DNA of 45,214 bases from contig CALIQQ010000006.1 in NCBI GenBank assembly GCA_938043965.1, positions 1 through 45,214 on the forward strand, in the 5' to 3' direction. The notes under the pieces were generated by a model. The model made no database searches. It saw only the letters and a list, made by a program, of their open reading frames with translations, and had not been told where the DNA came from. The translations under genes and the position numbers were made by a program. Of the stretch, positions 40,381 to 45,214 are shown piece by piece. This DNA comes from an uncultured Candidatus Saccharibacteria bacterium. Its GTDB lineage: Bacteria > Patescibacteriota > Saccharimonadia > Saccharimonadales > Saccharimonadaceae. The stretch's first letter is position 1, and each line of letters opens with the position of its first letter.

Positions 40381-41349
40381 TTGACGGATAAAATATCCGT
40401 TATTATTCCAGTCTACAATACTGGAAAATCTGCCCTGAAATTAATTCTTTCAATAGTTAAAGGTAGCTATAAAAATCTTGAGTTAATTGTAGTTGACGAC
40501 GGCTCTACTGATGATTCCAAACAGTTGATCGCAGAGTTTATTCGTCAATACAACCTTAGATTTAAAAATCAGTCCAAGCCGACTATTAAGTTATTTTCTA
40601 AGCCAAATGGCGGCGCCTCCACCGCTCGCAATTTTGGTTTGAAAAAAATTACTGGCAAATACGTTGCCTTTACTGATTCTGACGATTCTGTTGACCCTAC
40701 TTTTTACGAAAAACTTCTGACGGCTCTAAAAAAATACGAAGATTTGAAAACCCGAGATCTAAAAGCTGCCCTTGCTGTTTCAGGTGTTCATTATAAAAGA
40801 TTAAACACTAGACATAAAAAAGATATTTATTGTAATGAAATTAAAGGTCGTGCTCCGGATGAAACTTTTAAAGAATATGTCTTGCGAGTAATGTATACTG
40901 ACGGTCGGCTTTATGCCGTTTCTAATAAGCTATTTCGCGCCGATATCATCCAGCACTTTAACCTCGCCTTTGATGAATCAATGACCTTTGCAGAAGATAC
41001 AAAGTTTACACTTGAATATCTCACCGCTGCCAGTCGCGTTCACTTTAATCGGATCGAATATGTTTTAGAGCCGCTCTATCATTATAATTTTGGCACCACT
41101 ACTAGTATAGTCGGCAACTCGTCACTTAGTTGGGGAAATTGGCTAAAAAGTTATCAAGATTTTATTAAATTTGCCGGTAAAAAACGCAGTAAAAAAGCTA
41201 ATCAATATCTTAATCGCATTTACTTGCGGTGGAAAATATCGCACGCCCTAGCTGTTGCGAGAAGTAGTCAATCTTTCGGCCATAAACTCCAACACATCGG
41301 ACTATTTCAGCTAATCTTAGCCGAAATTATTATTAAATTTAGAAGATGA
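40381..41349 (+). CDS. GT2 family glycosyltransferase
   Basis: 322 residues from TTG at 40381, chosen because MTDKISVIIPVYNTG is a typical GT-A start and TTGGGAG lies upstream; the frame is open 14 codons into galE. Nucleotide site VVDDGSTDDSKQ, DxD-like motif YVAFTDSDDSVDP, and acceptor segment FAEDTKFTLEYL. The C-terminal part is basic and could bind the membrane surface. Between galE and the next glycosyltransferase, with which it shares an ATGA overlap. Sugar and acceptor unknown. Confidence 0.9.
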   Translation: MTDKISVIIPVYNTGKSALKLILSIVKGSYKNLELIVVDDGSTDDSKQLIAEFIRQYNLRFKNQSKPTIKLFSKPNGGASTARNFGLKKITGKYVAFTDSDDSVDPTFYEKLLTALKKYEDLKTRDLKAALAVSGVHYKRLNTRHKKDIYCNEIKGRAPDETFKEYVLRVMYTDGRLYAVSNKLFRADIIQHFNLAFDESMTFAEDTKFTLEYLTAASRVHFNRIEYVLEPLYHYNFGTTTSIVGNSSLSWGNWLKSYQDFIKFAGKKRSKKANQYLNRIYLRWKISHALAVARSSQSFGHKLQHIGLFQLILAEIIIKFRR

Positions 41350-42389
41350 AAAATATAAAGAACATGAATAAGCAACCTAAAGATCATTCACCAAAACTCA
41401 GCATTCTAGTTCCAGTTTACAATGTTAGCGCCTATCTTCCATTATGTTTAGATAGTATTATGAATCAAAGTTTTTCCGATTTTGAATGTATTTTAATTAA
41501 CGACGGTTCAACTGATTTTTCTCTTTCAATTCTAAAATCTTACGTTAAGCAAGATCCTCGCTTTCATCTAATTAGTCATAAAAATTCTGGCTACGGTGCC
41601 AGTCTCAATAAGGGAATTAAACTTGCTAAAGGTGAATACATTGGTATCGTTGAGCCAGATGATTTTATTCATCGCGACATGTATAAAAAATTACTAGCTC
41701 ATAAAAACGATATCGTAAAATGTGGTTTTATGAATTTTTATGGCCAGATCGGACGGGCAACACCAGCACGCATTTTTCATGAAGTGCGAAAAAAAGTTCC
41801 AGCCAACGGCACTAAAATTGATCCAACTAAAAATCATAAAATCTTTCTGGTGGATCCAACCGTCTGGTCGGCTATTTACAAAAAAGAACTGTTAGAAAAA
41901 AATCACATCAAATTCTTAGAAACTGCTGGCGCTAGTTATCAAGATGTTGGCTTCCAATTCAAAGCCTTTGCTTCCGCGAAAGATATCTATTGTCTCGAAA
42001 AGCCACTTTATTATTATCGCCGCGACAATTTAGCTTCAAGTGTAAAATCCGATAAAAAAGTTGATGCTGTAAAAGTTGAGTTTGATAGCATCGATGACTT
42101 CATTAAAACAAAACAGCAGTTCGACACCATTGCTAATGCCTGTCGTTTCCGCAGTTACAACTGGAACTTAAATCGACTAAAATTTAAAAATGCTCTAATT
42201 TTTGCAAAGTCTGCAAAACTAGATTTTGAATTAAAGAAATTCAACCCAAATTATTTTATTCGTGAAAAACATGCGCGTTCGCATGAGCTAAAGTTTAGTA
42301 CTCAGTTTCCAGTTCTTTATGTTTGGCTCCGCCCACTTTTTAAATTTAAAAATCACCTCAAAAATCGCTTATATAAGATATTTCATTGA
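41346..42389 (+). CDS. GT2 family glycosyltransferase
   Basis: 347 residues. The GT-A start is KLSILVPVYNVSAYLPLCLDSIM, with LINDGSTDFS and DxD-like motif GIVEPDDFIHRDM. ETAGASYQD is the same as in the enzyme on the minus strand at 38105, suggesting a duplication and a similar acceptor. The C-terminus is Lys/Arg/aromatic-rich. ATG overlaps the stop of the preceding glycosyltransferase, so galE and the two glycosyltransferases form one operon. Confidence 0.9.
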   Translation: MKNIKNMNKQPKDHSPKLSILVPVYNVSAYLPLCLDSIMNQSFSDFECILINDGSTDFSLSILKSYVKQDPRFHLISHKNSGYGASLNKGIKLAKGEYIGIVEPDDFIHRDMYKKLLAHKNDIVKCGFMNFYGQIGRATPARIFHEVRKKVPANGTKIDPTKNHKIFLVDPTVWSAIYKKELLEKNHIKFLETAGASYQDVGFQFKAFASAKDIYCLEKPLYYYRRDNLASSVKSDKKVDAVKVEFDSIDDFIKTKQQFDTIANACRFRSYNWNLNRLKFKNALIFAKSAKLDFELKKFNPNYFIREKHARSHELKFSTQFPVLYVWLRPLFKFKNHLKNRLYKIFH

Positions 42390-42408
42390 TGTAATTGATA
42401 AATCTAGC

Positions 42409-42414
42409 TATAAT
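42409..42414 (+). promoter_or_regulatory. -10 box of yetF-like gene
   Basis: TATAAT, followed by a normal leader with AAGGAGGAAA before the ATG at 42437. This contrasts with the leaderless genes of the window. Confidence 0.5.
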
Positions 42415-42436
42415 CATATAGACAAAAAGGAGGAAA

Positions 42437-43099
42437 ATGGACCCATTTATATTAGTAACGATAAAATTGTTAATCGGTTTTCTCGCATTGGCAATTATCA
42501 TAAATGTTTCCGGAAAGGGTAACCTTGCACCTTCGTCGGCTAGTGATCAAATCACAAATTATGTGCTCGGTGGAATTATCGGTGGCGTTATTTATAACAA
42601 CAGTATTAGTATTTATGACTTTATTATTATTTTAGGTATCTGGTGCATTCTTGTTTTATCTATGAAATGGATAAAACAGCATAGTGTAAAAGCCAAACAG
42701 CTAATCGACGGCAAAGCTATGATTATTATAGATAATGGCAAAATTGATATTGAAAATTGCGAGAGAGCTGGTCTTTCAGCGCATGACGTCGCCTTTAAGT
42801 TGCGTACGAATGGGGTCTATTCGTCCAAAAGTGTTAAGAGGGCGATTATTGAGCAAAACGGTCAATTGATTATAGTGCAAGCAGGAGAAGAAAATCCTAA
42901 ATTTCCAATTATTACTGATGGCCAGCTTCAAGAAGATGTCCTTAATTTTATTGGCAAGGACGAGGATTGGCTTAAAAGTGAATTAAAAAAGCAGGGAGTC
43001 GATGAGTATAGTGAAGTCTTTCTAGGTGAATATATCGATAAAACTCTACATATCACTACTTACGAAAAACCTGAAACTGTAGCCCGGAAAGGACTGTGA
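42437..43099 (+). CDS. YetF/DUF421 family membrane protein
   Basis: 220 residues. Three N-terminal helices (about 5-24, 44-60, 62-82), then the soluble DUF421 domain with IDGKAMIIIDNGKIDIENCERAGLSAHDVAFKLR, where the family's R-x-x-G pattern is seen, and VYSSKSVKRAIIEQNGQLIIVQ. YetF-type proteins occur in spore formers and other bacteria, with an incompletely known membrane role. Its TGA stop overlaps the ATG of the VanZ-type gene, so they are coupled. Confidence 0.88.
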   Translation: MDPFILVTIKLLIGFLALAIIINVSGKGNLAPSSASDQITNYVLGGIIGGVIYNNSISIYDFIIILGIWCILVLSMKWIKQHSVKAKQLIDGKAMIIIDNGKIDIENCERAGLSAHDVAFKLRTNGVYSSKSVKRAIIEQNGQLIIVQAGEENPKFPIITDGQLQEDVLNFIGKDEDWLKSELKKQGVDEYSEVFLGEYIDKTLHITTYEKPETVARKGL

Positions 43100-44190
43100 T
43101 GCCTTATTTGATTTCCATTAAAGCGGCGATCTTATTTTTTCCAGCTCTAGCCTTTATTATTACTTTGCCATATATGATTTTCAACTATCGCAAATACGGC
43201 TCAATCAATAAGCTGAGAACCTTAATTTTATATTCATTCGTCTTATACTTAATAACCATTTATTTTCTGGTGATTTTACCACTGCCTCATCCCGACAGTA
43301 TTCATACTACTCGAACCGAAATGTTGCTTTTAACGCCGTTTTCTTTCATTACTAATTTTGTTAAAAATACTCCACTTGTTTTATCTGATACCACGACTTG
43401 GCTTCCTGCGCTAAAGCACTCTACTTTTTACGTGCCGGCTTTTAATATCTTAATGTTAATTCCATTCGGGATTTATTTGCGGTATTATTTTAAATGTAAC
43501 TTTAAAAAGACTATATTACTAACAGCATTACTGAGTTTATTTTTTGAATTAACTCAACTATCTGGCCTCTACTTTATCTATAAAGGCCCGTACCGTTTTT
43601 GTGATATTGACGACATTATCCAAAACACTACAGGCGGCTGTATTGGCTACTTTTTGGGTTGGTTTGCAATGCGTATTCTGCCGTCTAGGGAAGAGATTGA
43701 CAGGAAGTCGCTGTCTGCTGGTGAAAAAGTCTCCAGTATCCGAATCTCCTTATCTCTTGTAATCGATACCGTGATTATCACCTTCATGCATGCCATCTTG
43801 ATGCTACCATTTCCGCTCTGGGTTTCTTTAGTAATTTATTTTAGCTTGATACCCTTGATAAATGGTAAAACCCTCGGTAGCGCTCTTCTGAAATTTAATT
43901 TAGTCTTTGAAGAAAAAAAGTGGCTCCGCACCGCTTTAAGGGGCATAATGTTAGTTGCTTATTTCCATTTCATTCCATCGGGCATGTTGGACATCATGAA
44001 CGAGCTGAATTATGATGGCATAGATTCACTCCTCGCTTTTTGTTTATTTTGTTTCGCCTTTTTAGGCCTTGCACTTTTTATGATAATTACTTTTGCGACA
44101 GTCTTATTAAATAAGAGATTTCTATTTGATCGTTTATCTGGTGCAAACTATCAAAGTACTGTAAAAAAGAGTGAAAAAAACGAGCTGTAA
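43099..44190 (+). CDS. VanZ-family protein fused to RDD-like membrane domain
   Basis: 363 residues from the ATG at 43099 (a GTG one codon earlier is open). The VanZ-like part covers about 1-200 with helices at about 10-30, 45-62, 115-135, 143-165 and 178-195 and typical features LLTPFSF, PFGIYLRY, FELTQLSG and DIDDIIQNTTGGCIGYFLG. VanZ-type proteins can change glycopeptide susceptibility. The C-terminal part (about 212-345) has three or four helices and resembles an RDD domain (NGKTLGSALLKFNLVFEEKKW). The function of the fusion is not known. Confidence 0.82.
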   Translation: MPYLISIKAAILFFPALAFIITLPYMIFNYRKYGSINKLRTLILYSFVLYLITIYFLVILPLPHPDSIHTTRTEMLLLTPFSFITNFVKNTPLVLSDTTTWLPALKHSTFYVPAFNILMLIPFGIYLRYYFKCNFKKTILLTALLSLFFELTQLSGLYFIYKGPYRFCDIDDIIQNTTGGCIGYFLGWFAMRILPSREEIDRKSLSAGEKVSSIRISLSLVIDTVIITFMHAILMLPFPLWVSLVIYFSLIPLINGKTLGSALLKFNLVFEEKKWLRTALRGIMLVAYFHFIPSGMLDIMNELNYDGIDSLLAFCLFCFAFLGLALFMIITFATVLLNKRFLFDRLSGANYQSTVKKSEKNEL

Positions 44191-44217
44191 TGTCCCCATA
44201 TTTCATTCCACTTATGC

Positions 44218-44223
44218 TATAAT
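44218..44223 (+). promoter_or_regulatory. Extended -10 of surface protein gene
   Basis: TGC-TATAAT eleven bases before the ATG at 44235; very short leader. Confidence 0.55.
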
Positions 44224-44234
44224 AAAGAAGCTAT

Positions 44235-45214
44235 ATGAAGGTATTATCAGCTAACAATAGAACTCTGCCCCTAAAGGGTCTAGAGCATCAGCTTTCCATC
44301 ATCTTATCTACTAAACTTTTTGTACTTTTCTCTTTCCTTACTCTCTCTTTCATGATCTTTCAGCTTTTTTCTCCTATCGTCGCCTCTAATGCTGAAACCG
44401 AAAATACTGCTAAAGTTTCCACTCCAGCCGGCACTATTTCTCTCGCTACAGAAGATAATGTCACTATCAACATCACCCCAACTCCAACCCAAAAGATCTA
44501 TTCTAAAACCACAGCCCTAAAAATCACTAACTCCTGTAAAAAAGGCGCTACCATTACTCTCTCCACTAATAAATCCCACAATAACCTAGAAAGACAAGGC
44601 GCAGATTCTCTCGTAAAGACCATCGCATCCGTCTCGGGGGGGGGTACTTTAACTGATCACTCTTGGGGTTATACCCTAGATAACACCAATTATCTGCCAG
44701 TCCCAACTAAAGACCAATCTCCCGCTACCATCTATAACACCACCTCAGATACAACCTCCACCACTACTCCAGAAAACCTCAACCTCACCTATGCTGTTAA
44801 GACTGATGATACTATTCCTTCCGGCACCTACACTAACGATCTAGTTTACACCGTTAACGTAAAGCCAGAATGTTTACAATACACCCTAAAGTTTAACTTA
44901 GATCAGGGAACTGGCAAGCCAGGTGCAGTCTACACCGATAGACAACTATCCTATGGTACTAAAGTCAACCTCTCCGACTTCACCCCAACCCGCACCGATT
45001 ATGAGTTCATGGGCTGGATTGCTACAACAAACAATCCTGCTACCACACAAGTTACTTTTGCAGGAAACTCAAATGTAGATGTTAACCCAGCTAATGAAAC
45101 TGAAGTAACCCTGAAAGCTAAATGGAAGTATACTAAGGGCATTCACTCTATCTCTAATATGCAACAAATGACCGCTAAAACCTGCAAAGAATCCACTACT
45201 CCAAACCGAACTGC
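44235..45214 (+). CDS. Surface protein with Listeria-Bacteroides (InlB B-type) repeat, 3' end outside window
   Basis: At least 326 residues, open to the window end. Hydrophobic export segment about 21-52 followed by VASNAETEN. Residues 55-215 are Thr/Ser/Asn/Pro-rich and beta-like. Residues about 218-297 match the Listeria-Bacteroides repeat (Flg_new/InlB B-repeat) pattern: LKFNLDQGTGKPG...YGTKVNLSDF...YEFMGWIA...LKAKWKY. Such repeats occur in adhesins. A G9 run (44636-44644) codes Gly135-137; one base more or less leads to a stop within about five codons. Strong C-over-G skew on this strand sets the gene apart from its left neighbours. Probable adhesin; role inferred. Confidence 0.8.
   Translation, partial: MKVLSANNRTLPLKGLEHQLSIILSTKLFVLFSFLTLSFMIFQLFSPIVASNAETENTAKVSTPAGTISLATEDNVTINITPTPTQKIYSKTTALKITNSCKKGATITLSTNKSHNNLERQGADSLVKTIASVSGGGTLTDHSWGYTLDNTNYLPVPTKDQSPATIYNTTSDTTSTTTPENLNLTYAVKTDDTIPSGTYTNDLVYTVNVKPECLQYTLKFNLDQGTGKPGAVYTDRQLSYGTKVNLSDFTPTRTDYEFMGWIATTNNPATTQVTFAGNSNVDVNPANETEVTLKAKWKYTKGIHSISNMQQMTAKTCKESTTPNRT
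44636..44644 (+). repeat. G9 homopolymer inside surface protein gene
   Basis: Nine G after TC, codons TCG-GGG-GGG-GGT. With eight G the frame hits TAA three codons after the Gly codons start to shift; with ten G it hits TGA after TAC-TTT-AAC. It is the longest G run I saw in the window. Confidence 0.85.

Noticed and set aside
38105..42389. Capsule or O-antigen export locus
   Set aside because: galE and three glycosyltransferases are present, but no flippase, polymerase, Wzx/Wzy or ABC polysaccharide exporter is seen here, so the final product cannot be named.
44304..44492. Minus-strand ORF opposite the terminal surface protein
   Set aside because: It is a shadow of the real gene without ribosome site, and the + frame is open with an export signal and a known repeat domain.
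1..45214. Alternative genetic code with TGA as glycine
   Set aside because: TGA ends several genes cleanly and overlaps the next start at 17148, 41349 and 43099; reading through would run into out-of-frame sequence.

Overview
The window looks like a chromosomal segment around the replication origin of a Patescibacteria/CPR bacterium, most probably a Saccharibacterium (TM7). The reasons are the set of VirB2-like T4SS_pilin-family proteins, PrgI and TraC-like/VirB4 type IV secretion genes next to a dnaA-dnaN-recF / rpmH-yidC-khpB-rnpA block, the low G+C, very short intergenic spaces, and an envelope-heavy gene set. TGA behaves as an ordinary stop here (three TGA stops overlap the next gene's start), so the recoded genetic code of Gracilibacteria/Absconditabacteria is not in use. 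The assignment is inferred from gene content, not from a search.

Layout. 1-86: 3' part of tRNA-Ser(GCT). 0.2-5.0 kb: one VirB2-like pilin gene on +, comF and an Hsp20 gene, then five more pilin paralogues on -; one of these is followed by an overlapping out-of-frame coiled-coil ORF that begins at a G7 tract. 5.2-12 kb: VirB6/TrbL-like protein with a very long tail, PrgI, a TraC-like VirB4 partner, VirB4 ATPase. 12-14.4 kb: MacB/LolD-type ABC ATPase and FtsX-type permease. 14.4-21.8 kb: a 904-residue exported protein of unknown family, a two-domain peptidoglycan hydrolase, a PEGA-domain protein, a three-domain exported enzyme (lysozyme-like, SGNH, M23) and a small membrane protein. 21.9-25.6 kb on -: recF, dnaN, dnaA with DnaA boxes on both sides of dnaA. 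25.9-29.8 kb: rpmH (45 codons), an ABC exporter, yidC, khpB, and rnpA turned round on -. 29.9-38.1 kb: an LCP-family wall-polymer ligase, a LexA-type DNA-binding domain without protease, a DPM-type glycosyltransferase, a SufS-like class V aminotransferase, two membrane proteins (one with an extracytoplasmic CxxC), and a wall hydrolase-like protein with LGFP repeats. 38.1-44.2 kb: three GT2 glycosyltransferases, galE, YetF/DUF421, VanZ-RDD. 44.2 kb to the end: the 5' part of a surface protein with a Listeria-Bacteroides repeat and a G9 tract.

How the parts fit. The left half reads as a reduced type IV secretion or pilus machine (pilins, VirB3/PrgI, VirB4, VirB6) with its own wall-cutting enzymes and surface proteins. 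No relaxase, coupling protein VirD4, VirB11 or integrase is present, so it does not look like a conjugative element; host attachment, effector delivery or DNA uptake by an episymbiont are better guesses. The right half is replication and translation housekeeping followed by cell-wall glycopolymer and surface genes. Two G homopolymers (G7 beside a pilin, G9 in the terminal surface protein) sit where a one-base slip would switch the surface product, which makes phase variation the most testable novel idea here. Many genes have TATAAT only 6-12 bases before the start codon, which implies leaderless or nearly leaderless mRNAs.
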